IMG/VR virus record: IMGVR_UViG_3300032046_000039
Span: 1 to 49,577 of that record
Strand: one strand, 5' to 3'
Source of the DNA: a virus
Length of the DNA: 49,577 nt
Positions 27,775-36,722 of the stretch are shown piece by piece (position 1 is the first letter of the stretch; each line of letters begins with the position of its first letter). Under the pieces are notes generated by a model. That model was given only the letters and a program-made list of their open reading frames with translations, was not told the origin of the DNA and searched no databases. The translations under genes were made by a program, and so were the position numbers.

Positions 27775-29214
27775 ATGGCAGACATCATCCTAGGCGCTGC
27801 TGCAAATTGGTCGGTGGCTGGAGGTTACGCCACGGGCATAGGCACGATGACCGGGGCCGATGGTGTCCTTGCCAGCGGAACCCTTACGCCGACAGTATCT
27901 CCCGCCTGGACAGTAAACGCCCTTGTCGGCAGGAAGATGAGCCTCGGCGGAACCCTGTATGACGTGTCTGCAAACTCGGCAACTGCTGCAACAATAACGA
28001 GTCCGCCCGCTGACGCGACATACACCTACATCGTGACTGGCCCCCCCTTGTCCGGGGACACGATCTCCCTGAACGGATACGCTCTAACGTTGGACGGGTC
28101 TAACGCCAGCACCTATACGTGCGTGTCCATCGCGGCCAGGGTGGCCCTTGGCGGCGCGGCGTCGGCTGGGACAATCGTGCCGGCGAACGCCACGAGCACG
28201 ATTGCGGCCAATGTCAGCGCGGGCACGGTGGATCTGATAACGTTGACGAGTGCCGCAAACAGGACGCTGACGATAAACGGAACCCTGACCGGCGGCACGG
28301 CTACGAGCAAGCGCGGTATCTACATGACCAGCGGCACGCACACCATTGCCGTCACGAGCATTGTTGGCGGCACTGCGGACAGTGCCTATGCGATGAATCT
28401 GGTGGACGGCACGTTGACGGCGTTGACCGTCACCACCGCGACGGCGAGTGCGAATGCGCCGGCGATAGCGACCTACATTGGCACGAATACCACCATCACG
28501 AACGCGGTTGCAGCGGCGCAGGGCGCGGTAAAGATGCTCGGAGGGACGTGGAACGTAACCAATGCGACGGGTGGTTCGGCTGCCGGTGCGCACGGCGTGA
28601 GTATATCAGGGGGCACCTGCACGGTGACAAAGGCCAAGGGTGGCAGCGTCGCCGGGGCCTATGGGATAGGGATTACCGGCGGGACGGGTGTGGTTAATGG
28701 TGTAGACCTTACGGGTACCGGGTATCCGGTGGCGGTGAACGGCGGCATTCTCAAGATGGCTGCCGGTATCCCGCTTCAGTTCAGCGACGCGGCCGGGGCG
28801 CTCAAGGTGTTCTGTCCGGTGCCGACGCTGAACCTGGTCGTGCTGGACACGGTACTGTATACCAGTGCTGCCGGAAGCGTCTACGGCACCCTCGCGTCGA
28901 GCATCGTGGACTCGGCCGGGGCGGTGTCGGCCGGGCCGGGTATTCTGGACGGTGATGGTGATGTCTACCCCTCCGGCGTCCTCGAAGCCGATACGGGCAT
29001 TTACGGGTCGTATGGTGTCGTTGACATAGCTGGCGTGGCTTATGAATTCGGGATATTGTCGAATGATGGCATCGTTCATGAGGAAGGCGTGCTGGAAGAC
29101 TCCGGCGTGAACTACTACGCGCTGGCGAGTGAGGATAGCACGCCGTACCTGGCTGGATTTGAGGCAGGCGGCGGCGTTGGCGTGCGCTACGGCGGCGCGC
29201 TGAGAGGAGCATAG
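27775..29214 (+). CDS. Beta-solenoid structural protein (479 aa)
   Basis: ATG 27775 is preferred to GTG 27769. The product is rich in Thr, Ser, Gly, Ala and Val with no charged helices: TPTVSPAWTVNALVGRKMSL, ANVSAGTVDLITLTSAANRT, GGTATSKRGIYMTSGTHTIA. Regular turns suggest a right-handed beta-helix as in tail fibres and adhesins. Near residues 385-465 a run of short Gly-Val turns (GILDGDGDVYPSGVLEADTG, GILSNDGIVHEEGVLED) looks like a distinct repeat. It is one of three consecutive beta-rich proteins, so a spike or fibre component is likely. Confidence 0.7.
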   Translation: MADIILGAAANWSVAGGYATGIGTMTGADGVLASGTLTPTVSPAWTVNALVGRKMSLGGTLYDVSANSATAATITSPPADATYTYIVTGPPLSGDTISLNGYALTLDGSNASTYTCVSIAARVALGGAASAGTIVPANATSTIAANVSAGTVDLITLTSAANRTLTINGTLTGGTATSKRGIYMTSGTHTIAVTSIVGGTADSAYAMNLVDGTLTALTVTTATASANAPAIATYIGTNTTITNAVAAAQGAVKMLGGTWNVTNATGGSAAGAHGVSISGGTCTVTKAKGGSVAGAYGIGITGGTGVVNGVDLTGTGYPVAVNGGILKMAAGIPLQFSDAAGALKVFCPVPTLNLVVLDTVLYTSAAGSVYGTLASSIVDSAGAVSAGPGILDGDGDVYPSGVLEADTGIYGSYGVVDIAGVAYEFGILSNDGIVHEEGVLEDSGVNYYALASEDSTPYLAGFEAGGGVGVRYGGALRGA

Positions 29215-30423
29215 ATGAGCGCGGAACTTTCCTTCAGGCACACAGGCACCGGCAAGACGATGAAGGCGACGATCCGCAAGCAGTTGACCGTCGGCGGCAA
29301 GGTGCAGATGTGGCAGACGGCGGGGACGCCGGGTTGGGAGGACCTGACCGTCGCCAACTGGGCGAATTACATCCTGACGATGACAGAGACGCCGGCGAGC
29401 AGCTACGTTTACGTCGGCTCCTGGCCCGCGACTCTGACGGCGGCGGGCTGGTACGTGGTGGACTTCTACGATGGGGCGACCATCGCGGGCACGCTGGCGG
29501 GCACGTTCCTGGGGTATTGGGACGGCGCGACCTTCGGCCTGGGTGGGGCGGATGTGCGGCAGAACGCAGGTGTAAATAATTCGATTGCAGACACAACCGG
29601 CAACTGGGCCACGGCGGGTACATGGGAGGACGGGGCCATTCCTGCGGCGGGCAATAACATTATCATCAGAAACGGCGTGACAGTTACGGTTGCTGCCGAC
29701 CTGGACCTTGGGCAGTTCGGCACGATGGTATTGCAAGGGTACTCCTTGCTGAACATTGATACTAATGTGACCGTTGCTATTGTGCCGGCAGGTTGGGAAG
29801 TAACGAACAACCAGGGCACGGTTACGGATAATTATGGTCGTATAGACAGTAACTGCGGCGCAGGGGTAGTGACGTATAACAGCGGCACCATAGAACTCAA
29901 TCTCGGTATAGTTACATACAACACCGGCATTGTAGAGATCAACACCACTACAATCACAAACAACTATGGCACGGTAGAGGTTAATTCCGCCACTGGTACA
30001 ATAGCGGATAACAAGGTCAATGGGATTGTCTCGGCTAACTATGGCGCGGTGACAATCAACGCAGGCTTTGTCAACCCAGTGCAGATTGCTGCCGCCGCTG
30101 CCCTGGCGGCCGTCATCGGGGCCAAGGGCGGAATCCCGAAGCTCGACAGCAGCACGGGCCTGATCGTCCAGGGCTACGGAAGCGGAGGCGTGACTGTCGG
30201 GACCGTCACGACCGTCACCAACCAACTGACTGCCGCACAGATCGCAACCGGCGTCTGGCAGGACGCTACCGCTGGCGACTTCGCGGCAGCCTCGTCCATC
30301 GGCAAGAGCCTGTTCACCAGCGGCGTAGTGCCGGGCGGTGCCGGCGGAATCGCCATCGTCGGCTCAGCAATGACGAACGCGACACTGACAAAACTCGATA
30401 CAGCGTTAAAGGTGAAGTCATGA
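29215..30423 (+). CDS. Structural protein with NxG heptad solenoid
   Basis: GAGAGGAG lies 5 bases before ATG 29215. Residues 1-105 are a small beta domain seen at the start of phage tail proteins (SYVYVGSWPATLTAAGWYVV). Residues 125-190 have the TWEDGAIPAAGNNIIIRNGV pattern of adhesin-like solenoids. Residues 198-285 consist of about twelve seven-residue units of form (V/I)xxNxGx, for example VTNNQGT, VTDNYGR, VTYNSGT, ITNNYGT. These would stack as a slim beta-helix. The DNA of this tract (about 29800-30070) is visibly poorer in GC than its surroundings, suggesting separate origin. The C-terminal part is Ala/Gly-rich. Confidence 0.7.
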   Translation: MSAELSFRHTGTGKTMKATIRKQLTVGGKVQMWQTAGTPGWEDLTVANWANYILTMTETPASSYVYVGSWPATLTAAGWYVVDFYDGATIAGTLAGTFLGYWDGATFGLGGADVRQNAGVNNSIADTTGNWATAGTWEDGAIPAAGNNIIIRNGVTVTVAADLDLGQFGTMVLQGYSLLNIDTNVTVAIVPAGWEVTNNQGTVTDNYGRIDSNCGAGVVTYNSGTIELNLGIVTYNTGIVEINTTTITNNYGTVEVNSATGTIADNKVNGIVSANYGAVTINAGFVNPVQIAAAAALAAVIGAKGGIPKLDSSTGLIVQGYGSGGVTVGTVTTVTNQLTAAQIATGVWQDATAGDFAAASSIGKSLFTSGVVPGGAGGIAIVGSAMTNATLTKLDTALKVKS

Positions 30424-31082
30424 CAGACTACATGTTCAAGTCATATGCAGAAACCGCGGTCGGGGAGTATTACCTCGACCCGACGGCTCTGGCTGACATC
30501 GCGGGCTACCCGGCGACGACCAGTGTCGCAGATGGCGTGCTCTTCGGCGTTGAAGGCACTGAATACGAAGGCTCTTATCCGACGACGCTGGCGACCCAGA
30601 CCGCCGACAAAAACGCCATCGAGGCGGCGGTGCTGGATACTGACGGGACCGATTCCACTATCTCCCTGCCGAACGGCGTTGACGCCACGGCCGGCACGGC
30701 GCTGGTCTACGCGGCAGGCCAGGTTGCACAGCTTGCCGTCGACGCGGCCGCCGTAAACGCGGAAATTGGCAATATGACCACGGCGGTGCAAAATCTGCTG
30801 GCCGCCGATAACGACGGCCAGGTTGACTTGGCTGACTACGTGCTGATCACCGCCCTGCCCGATGCGAAGTATCTCTACAACGCTATCGACCGGGGCGACG
30901 GCACCACCGGCACCCTACGGGCGAGCACCCTGCACTCGGGGGCGGGCGCGCCGGGCGTGGACCTGGCGGCGAGTATTCTCAAGAACACAATCGTTGTGGA
31001 CGATGTGACCGGCAACTATACAGGCGGGGCCGGAACCGTTGTTGTGACAATCACGAACAAACCGACCATAACGAGGCAGTAA
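30420..31082 (+). CDS. Tail-region structural protein (220 aa)
   Basis: It overlaps the previous stop (ATGA). The product has an N-terminal PTALADIAGYPATTSVADGV segment, an Ala-rich helix (AAGQVAQLAVDAAAVNAEIG), and a beta-rich end (LASTLHSG-like turns, NTIVVDDVTGNYTGGAGTVV). I could not assign a family; repeated Ala/Thr/Gly composition matches its beta-rich neighbours. It is probably a minor virion protein. Confidence 0.62.
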   Translation: MTDYMFKSYAETAVGEYYLDPTALADIAGYPATTSVADGVLFGVEGTEYEGSYPTTLATQTADKNAIEAAVLDTDGTDSTISLPNGVDATAGTALVYAAGQVAQLAVDAAAVNAEIGNMTTAVQNLLAADNDGQVDLADYVLITALPDAKYLYNAIDRGDGTTGTLRASTLHSGAGAPGVDLAASILKNTIVVDDVTGNYTGGAGTVVVTITNKPTITRQ

Positions 31083-31085
31083 ACC

Positions 31086-32084
31086 ATGAGCACCACGATA
31101 AAGCCGAGAGAGTTCAGGGTTGACGGGGTTCTCACGAACGCCGACTCGATGACCTGCGTGGTGACACGAAACGACACTTCCGCCGTTGTTGCCGACACTG
31201 AGGCCAATCCGGCGACGGGCATGTACACATTCACTGTGACCGATCCGGCCTACGACCTGACCTACACCTTCACAATTACGACGGTTTACGGCGGCGTCAC
31301 GCTGCAGGTTGAAGCGATAACGGTTGTCGGCACTATCAGTGGAACCGCCGAGTCCACTTTGAGCCTGACATTCGCACAGATGTACGCCAACATCGGGGCG
31401 AAGCTCTACGGCACGCGCTCACCCACCGGGGATAACCTTACGGAGTGCAAGCGGATCGTCAACGAAGGCTACTCATTCTTCGTCGCGTTCCACGATTGGA
31501 GCTTCCTGCACCCGGAAGCCACGATAACACTAGGTGCCGCCGATGCGGATGGCAACTTTGACCTGCCTGGCGACTTCGCGGAACCGGAGAGCAACTTCGG
31601 GTTCGGCCCAGATTCGGGTTATCCGCCACTTCAATGGACGACCCCCGACGTTATCCGGGCAAAGCGGGCGGCAAGTTCATCGGGTGCTATACCAACCCTT
31701 TGCTCGTTGCAGTCGGTCGCCCTGGCGGCAGAGACCGGGCAACGATGGGAACTGATGGTTTGGCCAACGCCGGCGACGGCCACGACCCTGTATTACCAGT
31801 ACCTCCGCAACCCGGCACTGCTCTCGGGCGATAACGACTATCCCGTAGGCGGCATGCGCTACAGCCCGGCAGTAATGGCGTGCGCGTACATGATCTGGGA
31901 AGGCGAGCAGGGGAGAACGGACGGCTCGGAGGCGGTCAAGGCGACGCGTCTACTGGAGGCGGCGAAGAAGACGAACCTCCGCCAGCAGCCGCGGAACGTC
32001 GGATACAACGTGGACAACTCGGACAACGACGGGCGGCGGAGAATCGACCCGATGAATTGGCAAAACGGCTTGGACATTTCTTAG
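31086..32084 (+). CDS. Head-tail adaptor with N-terminal Ig-like domain
   Basis: Residues 1-95 look like a small Ig-type beta-sandwich (REFRVDGVLTNADSMTCVVT, GMYTFTVTDPAYDLTYTFTI). Residues 100-332 match adaptor proteins of podoviruses: TFAQMYANIGAKLYGT, RIVNEGYSFFVAFHDWSFLH, GNFDLPGDFAEPE, RWELMVWPTPATATTLYYQY, LRNPALLSGDNDYPVGGM and a closing helix after MACAYMIWEGEQGRTDGSEA. The adaptor ring attaches below the portal and carries the tail nozzle. The added Ig-like domain is unusual and would project outward. Confidence 0.75.
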   Translation: MSTTIKPREFRVDGVLTNADSMTCVVTRNDTSAVVADTEANPATGMYTFTVTDPAYDLTYTFTITTVYGGVTLQVEAITVVGTISGTAESTLSLTFAQMYANIGAKLYGTRSPTGDNLTECKRIVNEGYSFFVAFHDWSFLHPEATITLGAADADGNFDLPGDFAEPESNFGFGPDSGYPPLQWTTPDVIRAKRAASSSGAIPTLCSLQSVALAAETGQRWELMVWPTPATATTLYYQYLRNPALLSGDNDYPVGGMRYSPAVMACAYMIWEGEQGRTDGSEAVKATRLLEAAKKTNLRQQPRNVGYNVDNSDNDGRRRIDPMNWQNGLDIS

Positions 32085-32093
32085 GAGCGCAAC

Positions 32094-32378
32094 ATGAATA
32101 TACAGATACCCAAGATTGTGACACCAATAACCGTTACGACAACGGCGAAGACGTTGGCCGCGCTCAAGGGTTCGGCTCTATCGGTCAATACCCAGCGCGT
32201 GACTATTCGGCCGGCGGCCACAGGTATTATCTGGCACGCCGGTGTGGCGGTCGCGGCAACACATATACCTGTACTTACCGACGATCTCACGCTCGAGGGT
32301 TCGCCGAAGGGATTGGACAACATCACACTAATCGTCGCGAGTGGAACTGTCGGGGGCTGGCTGATAGAGGAGGCGTGA
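32094..32378 (+). CDS. Small beta-rich virion protein (94 aa)
   Basis: TAGGAG is 8 bases before ATG 32094. The sequence is nearly all strand: PKIVTPITVTTTAKTLAALK, QRVTIRPAATGIIWHAGVAV, DNITLIVASGTVGGWLIEEA. It resembles small phage proteins near adaptors with TxxRVTIRPxxGxIxW patterns, probably minor tail or decoration subunits. The name and role are unknown. Confidence 0.65.
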   Translation: MNIQIPKIVTPITVTTTAKTLAALKGSALSVNTQRVTIRPAATGIIWHAGVAVAATHIPVLTDDLTLEGSPKGLDNITLIVASGTVGGWLIEEA

Positions 32379-32381
32379 CCA

Positions 32382-33059
32382 ATGGCGCTCCATACTATAA
32401 GGCGCGGCGCAATTGCCGCTGAGATAGCCGCCGTAGCCGGGAAGATACAAGACGATGTTACGCTCCTGGGCGTGGCGGGCACGCTTGCGGCTGCGGATAT
32501 TACATTAGAGCACGTCGGGAAACTTGCCGGGGCAAACACGGTCCTGAGTGGTTGCAATATCGGCACGGTGACGCTGACTGACTGCTACTCGGACCCGACA
32601 GATGCGGGGGCGTATGCGAGCACTCTAAACCTGAGCAACAATCGCATGGACGCCGATGCTCTTGCGGATTTGGTAACGGCGCTACACACGGAGATTGTGA
32701 CTGGGGCAAGTTCTGCGGTCCTGACACTGGATATCTCCGGCAACGCCGTGCCGAACGCCGCAACGATGGTGAAGATTTACGCGTTGTGCACCGCAATGGT
32801 TACGGGATCGGTGATGATCGAGGAGCCTGGCGCGGTTGCCGGCACGGCAGCAGCGGTTGGGGGCGTTGCGGCACAGGGTTACGATTATGACCCGGCAACC
32901 AGCGTCTGGGTTGGCGATGTAGATGGTGCATTGCTTTATCGTGGTGGCGGTTGGAGATTGTACTTCGATGGGCATACCTGGAGCGGTGCTGACGGCGAGA
33001 GCATGGCGGGCGAGTACACCCTGGCTGACCACACCACCATCACGATTTCGATAGTTTAA
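32382..33059 (+). CDS. Virion protein with leucine-rich-repeat-like segment
   Basis: It begins three bases after the preceding stop. Residues 1-45 include RRGAIAAEIAAVAGKIQDDV and LLGVAGTLAAADIT. Residues 60-135 show two leucine-rich-repeat-like units: STLNLSNNRMDADALADLVT and VLTLDISGNAVPNAATMVKI. The rest is Gly/Tyr-rich and beta-like (WRLYFDGHTWSGADGESMAG). LRR segments are rare in phage tail proteins and may bind a receptor. Confidence 0.62.
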   Translation: MALHTIRRGAIAAEIAAVAGKIQDDVTLLGVAGTLAAADITLEHVGKLAGANTVLSGCNIGTVTLTDCYSDPTDAGAYASTLNLSNNRMDADALADLVTALHTEIVTGASSAVLTLDISGNAVPNAATMVKIYALCTAMVTGSVMIEEPGAVAGTAAAVGGVAAQGYDYDPATSVWVGDVDGALLYRGGGWRLYFDGHTWSGADGESMAGEYTLADHTTITISIV

Positions 33060-33128
33060 CCCATGCCGGGCCATAGGCCCAGGGATGAAATGTAACAACC
33101 CCTTTTTGACTTGTTGAAAGGACATACG

Positions 33129-33452
33129 ATGAGCGTACACAAGATCATGGAAGACCTCGCGGGCGCCCTGAAGGGCCGCGAACTCGTGACGACGGCGGCA
33201 AAGACGGTGACGGTCAAGGAACTTCTCTTGAACTCTGTCATCAGCATCGGCAACTGGGCGCTGACGTTGCCGACGGCGGCGGTCAGTCCGCTCAAGGGCC
33301 GCATCTGGATCATCTACGCGACCGCCGCGGCTACCATCGTGAACGTCGCCGCCAGCAAGGCCGAGACCGTCACGTTGGCGGAGGGCGATTTCTGCATCCT
33401 CTACCACAACGGCACTTATTTCTACAGTCTCGGCCCGACGACCGCCGCCTGA
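33129..33452 (+). CDS. Small virion-region protein (107 aa)
   Basis: AAAGGA lies 7 bases before ATG 33129, preferred over an upstream in-frame TTG. A basic helical N-terminus (HKIMEDLAGALKGRELVTTA) leads into a beta domain (VKELLLNSVISIGNWALTLP, RIWIIYATAAATIVNVAASK, FCILYHNGTYFYSLGP). The beta domain resembles small modules found in phage fibre or decoration proteins. No family name assigned. Confidence 0.65.
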   Translation: MSVHKIMEDLAGALKGRELVTTAAKTVTVKELLLNSVISIGNWALTLPTAAVSPLKGRIWIIYATAAATIVNVAASKAETVTLAEGDFCILYHNGTYFYSLGPTTAA

Positions 33453-33486
33453 CCCGTAGGCCGATCTCCGGCAAGGAGTCGAGCCG

Positions 33487-34623
33487 ATGGGCAACTGGTA
33501 CGACAGCGAAGACTTCACGCGCAGGCAGTCGAAAGAACTGCCCTACGGCCGCGCGCACAGTTTCGTCTTCACCGGCATACCGCTGGGCGCGCGGCTGGCG
33601 AACATGCCGGCCAGGGGCACGGACCTCTCGACCATCACGAAACTCGGCGTGACGGGCATGACGGGCTTCGGCGTTCGGGTGGCCTCCGCCCAGATCGCCC
33701 AGAACAAGGGCAACACCGAACTGCACGTCACCGCCATCGAGCCGGAGCCCTACGTTGCGGGGTCCAACGGCCCGGAGCTTAAAGGCAGCCGCCACGAGTT
33801 CAACCAGGGCACGGTAGCGACCGGAGAGCGGCTTTTCGTCTCGACGGCCCGGACCGGCAGCGGGATACCTGTGCCGCGCGTGTCCTACTTCACCAACCTT
33901 GACGGCCAGGTCGAGGGCGGGATGCTTGGGCGAATCTGTGACCACCTCGAACAGGAAAGGACAACGATCCCCGGCCTGGTCTTCACGCGGGCGCACTTCA
34001 AGACGGCGGGGTGGACCGATTACCGGCAACCGAACGTCGCCAGGGTGAGCCTGCGCGGCCTGACGGCCCAAGAGGAATTGATGTGGGAGCCGAAGACGAA
34101 CGGCCTGCAAATCCAAGGCCCGTGCCACGAGACTGGTTATGTCCCGTCAAGGTATATCGTCACAAAGGGCGACGTGTCGTCGCTCAAGAAGAAGGCCGTC
34201 ATTGTCATCGAGACGGCTTACGCGAGTCTAAATCCGGTCGTGCTTCTTGATTACGTCGATACGGTCAACTTCGGGGCTCTGAGCAGGTTGGGACTTTGCT
34301 CCGAGACGTGCCGAATGCTCCCGCCTGACGCTACCCGCTTCTGGCGGGTGGGTGCCCTCTGGTACGCGGACTACTCGATGCTCTATGACCCGTTAGCTGG
34401 GCATAACAAGGTCGAAGTCATCCGGCAGACGAAGATGCCGTTCAGGATGCCTTTGCTGGATGAAGGCGGGGTGGTGGTGCCTGGCGAGTTCCGCACGATT
34501 TACGACTGGACGAACAAGAAATGCACGGTTGCCGGCGTGCCCTCGGATACAGCCAAGGAAGACCGCGACCCCTACCGCCGCAAGTCGTGGTCGGGCCTGG
34601 ATGCGATGATAAGTTGGGATTGA
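33487..34623 (+). CDS. Tail protein, possible nozzle or hub (378 aa)
   Basis: AAGGAG precedes ATG 33487 by about 9 bases. The product is a mixed alpha/beta protein with many aromatic and charged residues, unlike its low-complexity neighbours: YGRAHSFVFTGIPLGARLAN, TKLGVTGMTGFGVRVASAQI, RVSYFTNLDGQVEGGMLGRI, FTRAHFKTAGWTDYRQPNVA, DATRFWRVGALWYADYSMLY. I do not recognise the family. Position after the adaptor suggests a nozzle, hub or other tail part; this is inference from order alone. Confidence 0.6.
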   Translation: MGNWYDSEDFTRRQSKELPYGRAHSFVFTGIPLGARLANMPARGTDLSTITKLGVTGMTGFGVRVASAQIAQNKGNTELHVTAIEPEPYVAGSNGPELKGSRHEFNQGTVATGERLFVSTARTGSGIPVPRVSYFTNLDGQVEGGMLGRICDHLEQERTTIPGLVFTRAHFKTAGWTDYRQPNVARVSLRGLTAQEELMWEPKTNGLQIQGPCHETGYVPSRYIVTKGDVSSLKKKAVIVIETAYASLNPVVLLDYVDTVNFGALSRLGLCSETCRMLPPDATRFWRVGALWYADYSMLYDPLAGHNKVEVIRQTKMPFRMPLLDEGGVVVPGEFRTIYDWTNKKCTVAGVPSDTAKEDRDPYRRKSWSGLDAMISWD

Positions 34624-34624
34624 A

Positions 34625-35275
34625 ATGAAAGGCGATAGTGACATCCTGAAGACCATCATCGACGCCGTGAACGGCATAAGCGCCTACCTCCGCGAGCAGG
34701 CTCGGAACGTACCCGACGAGTCGAACTGGGGCGCGATGCAACTCCTGCCCGGCCCCGTCGAGTTGCCGACACAGGATTATCGGCCGAAGCCGCCGCCCGT
34801 GGCGGAAGTGGTTGTACCCCTGCCGCGACAGAGGCCCTACGACGAAGGCTACATGTTGCCGGAGCCGCCCGTCGAGTGGGGCCGACCGGCTTCCGACTCA
34901 AACACAGGTTCGGTTTCCACCATCGACCTGATTGTGACCAACAAAGAGGGTGAGGACTTTGACCCGGAGCAGGAGATCACCGTCTACATCCGAAAGGATC
35001 AATCGGAAGTGGACATAACGCCGCGAGAATGGGACACAGATACCTTGCTGTCCTTTGTCCGGTTCGAGAAGGACTCGCTGGACGTCTCAGGCGTGTTGGT
35101 GGGCGAAGGGCAACATGAACCGCCACTCGCGGACTACATCCTGCACGATGGAGAGTACGCACCAGAGTCGGTGCCGCCGGGTAACTGCACCTTCAGGGCC
35201 GCGGCTGGCGGCATCGAAATCAGCGCCATCACAGACAAGTTTGGACACCTCAAAGGAATCACGGCATCTTCCTGA
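34625..35275 (+). CDS. Virion-region protein with Pro-rich middle (216 aa)
   Basis: It begins one base after the previous stop. The N-terminal 25 residues are helical (ILKTIIDAVNGISAYLREQA); residues 45-85 are Pro-rich (YRPKPPPVAEVVVPLPRQRP); residues 90-216 form a beta-rich domain (STIDLIVTNKEGEDFDPEQE, EITVYIRKDQSEVDITPREW). The strand pattern resembles an Ig-like fold. Role unknown. It closes the tail block; a promoter follows. Confidence 0.62.
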   Translation: MKGDSDILKTIIDAVNGISAYLREQARNVPDESNWGAMQLLPGPVELPTQDYRPKPPPVAEVVVPLPRQRPYDEGYMLPEPPVEWGRPASDSNTGSVSTIDLIVTNKEGEDFDPEQEITVYIRKDQSEVDITPREWDTDTLLSFVRFEKDSLDVSGVLVGEGQHEPPLADYILHDGEYAPESVPPGNCTFRAAAGGIEISAITDKFGHLKGITASS

Positions 35276-35290
35276 CGAAAAGAATTATTA

Positions 35291-35319
35291 TGGTCAAGAA
35301 CGCCAGCGCGGCCTATAAT
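35291..35319 (+). promoter_or_regulatory. Promoter with perfect -10 before fibre and ejection genes
   Basis: TGGTCA (35291-35296), a 17-base spacer and consensus TATAAT (35314-35319) lie in the short gap after 35275. The -35 matches four of six bases. AATTATTA lies just upstream. It would give the 35339-47302 group (membrane peptide, fibre, ejection proteins) separate transcription. Confidence 0.6.
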
Positions 35320-35338
35320 AGTGTCCAGGAGACAACCT

Positions 35339-35494
35339 GTGAACTTGGACGCTTACATTCTGGAATACATTCCCGGCCGCGCAGTGGCTTACGGCATCAT
35401 CTTTGCAACCTTTCTCGGGGCAATCATAATCACCGCGATCCTCGCCTATGCCGCGGTCCGATTCGTGAGAGCCGTAGACCGCAAGCGGCCTTGA
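35339..35494 (+). CDS. Single-span membrane protein (51 aa), GTG start
   Basis: AGGAG lies 7 bases before GTG 35339. The product, MNLDAYILEYIPGRAVAYGI followed by IIFATFLGAIIITAILAYAA and a basic end (RFVRAVDRKRP), has one long membrane span with a positive C-terminus, so the C-terminus is probably cytoplasmic. First gene after the TATAAT promoter. It may be a small holin or membrane effector. Confidence 0.6.
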   Translation: MNLDAYILEYIPGRAVAYGIIFATFLGAIIITAILAYAAVRFVRAVDRKRP

Positions 35495-35560
35495 TCGACG
35501 ACCCCCTTCACTCTTTCTCGGACCCATCACGGAGAGTCCGCGCAAACCCAGGAGTAAATC

Positions 35561-36709
35561 ATGCCAGCAACCCAGATCTGGGATGGCGACACAAACACGT
35601 CGGTTGATGTTGGCACCAACTTCCAGTCGGGCACGGCGCCCGTCGCCGGCGACTCGGTTCAATTCCCGGCCGGCAACGACAAGCCCGTGGCCGGAGCGCC
35701 GACGGCCGCCCTGACGATAACCAGCGTGTCCATCGGCGCGACAGGCACAATCACCGTCGCGGACGCCAAGGGGCTGGCGACGGGTTCGCTGGTTGCAATC
35801 GCCGACATCGTTGGCACCGTTGGAACCGACGTTCTCAACGGGAACAACTACTATGTCGGCGTGTCGGGTCTGGTCTTGACGCCCTACACCGACGCGGCGA
35901 TGACGGTGCCCGTGGCCACTACCGGCAAGGCGTATACGTCGGGCGGGACCGCCACGCGGGCCGTGCCGGCCTTTGTAACCGTCTCGTTCCTGGAGGGTTT
36001 CACCGGCACTGTCGGCAGCATGACCAACGGGAACCCCGTATCCCTGCCGATCGGAGCCACCACGCTCAACTTGGCCGGAACTGGGCAGTCCTACGTCCAC
36101 ATGGACGCCAACGGGACGGCGACATGCAACGTGACCGCCGCCGCAGCAAGCCCCGGCGCTGGGCAGTTCGGCCTCGCCCTGACAAGCGCGGACACGATAG
36201 CCAATCTCAACATCGACCTGGTCAGCGGCGAGTCGGTAGGCGTCGCGGCACTGGCCGGGCAGACGGGCACCTTTTCCGCCATCAGCATCGACGGCGGTGG
36301 TGTAGTCACGCTCGGAAGCGGCCTGACCGTAACCGCCTCGACCGGAACCGTTGCCATTGCCGGGACGGGAACGGTCTACATCAAGTGCGCCGTGCCAACA
36401 CTTACGATCAGTGGAACCCCCACGGTCTACCAAGAGTCCGGCGGCGTTACGACGCTCGTTTGCCAAGGCGGCAGGTTCTACAACAACTCGACGGGAACCA
36501 TTGGGACGACGAACATCTTCCCCGGCGCGTCGGTTATCTGCACCGACGGCCCGCAGACTCGAGTGATGACGAACATAAACATCTACGGCGACGGCGGGTT
36601 CGACGACAGCAACAAGCGCACGACGTGGACGGCCCTGAACGACTACGGAAGCGGCGAGAACATCAAACTCGGCACCAATAAGAAAATCACGCGGACCGCG
36701 ATAGCTTAG
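35561..36709 (+). CDS. Fibre or spike-like beta-rich protein (382 aa)
   Basis: AGGAG precedes ATG 35561. The product begins IWDGDTNTSVDVGTNFQSGT with APVAGDSVQFPAGND, a start common in phage surface proteins that form beta-solenoids. The body is Thr/Gly/Val-rich (SVSIGATGTITVADAKGLAT, GGVVTLGSGLTVTASTGTVA), and the end contains TNINIYGDGGFDDSNKRTTW. A fibre or spike role is inferred from composition and position. Confidence 0.68.
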   Translation: MPATQIWDGDTNTSVDVGTNFQSGTAPVAGDSVQFPAGNDKPVAGAPTAALTITSVSIGATGTITVADAKGLATGSLVAIADIVGTVGTDVLNGNNYYVGVSGLVLTPYTDAAMTVPVATTGKAYTSGGTATRAVPAFVTVSFLEGFTGTVGSMTNGNPVSLPIGATTLNLAGTGQSYVHMDANGTATCNVTAAAASPGAGQFGLALTSADTIANLNIDLVSGESVGVAALAGQTGTFSAISIDGGGVVTLGSGLTVTASTGTVAIAGTGTVYIKCAVPTLTISGTPTVYQESGGVTTLVCQGGRFYNNSTGTIGTTNIFPGASVICTDGPQTRVMTNINIYGDGGFDDSNKRTTWTALNDYGSGENIKLGTNKKITRTAIA

Positions 36710-36722
36710 GAAAGGGCACCAC

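Noticed and set aside
28606-30225. 539-codon minus-strand open frame opposite the solenoid genes
   Set aside because: Antisense shadow; crosses a gene boundary, lacks a ribosome site, and its sequence is unpatterned Arg/His-rich.
33064-33110. Terminator after the 32382 gene
   Set aside because: A 5-bp GGGCC/GGCCC hairpin exists but the T-run is about 25 bases further on, so intrinsic termination is unlikely.
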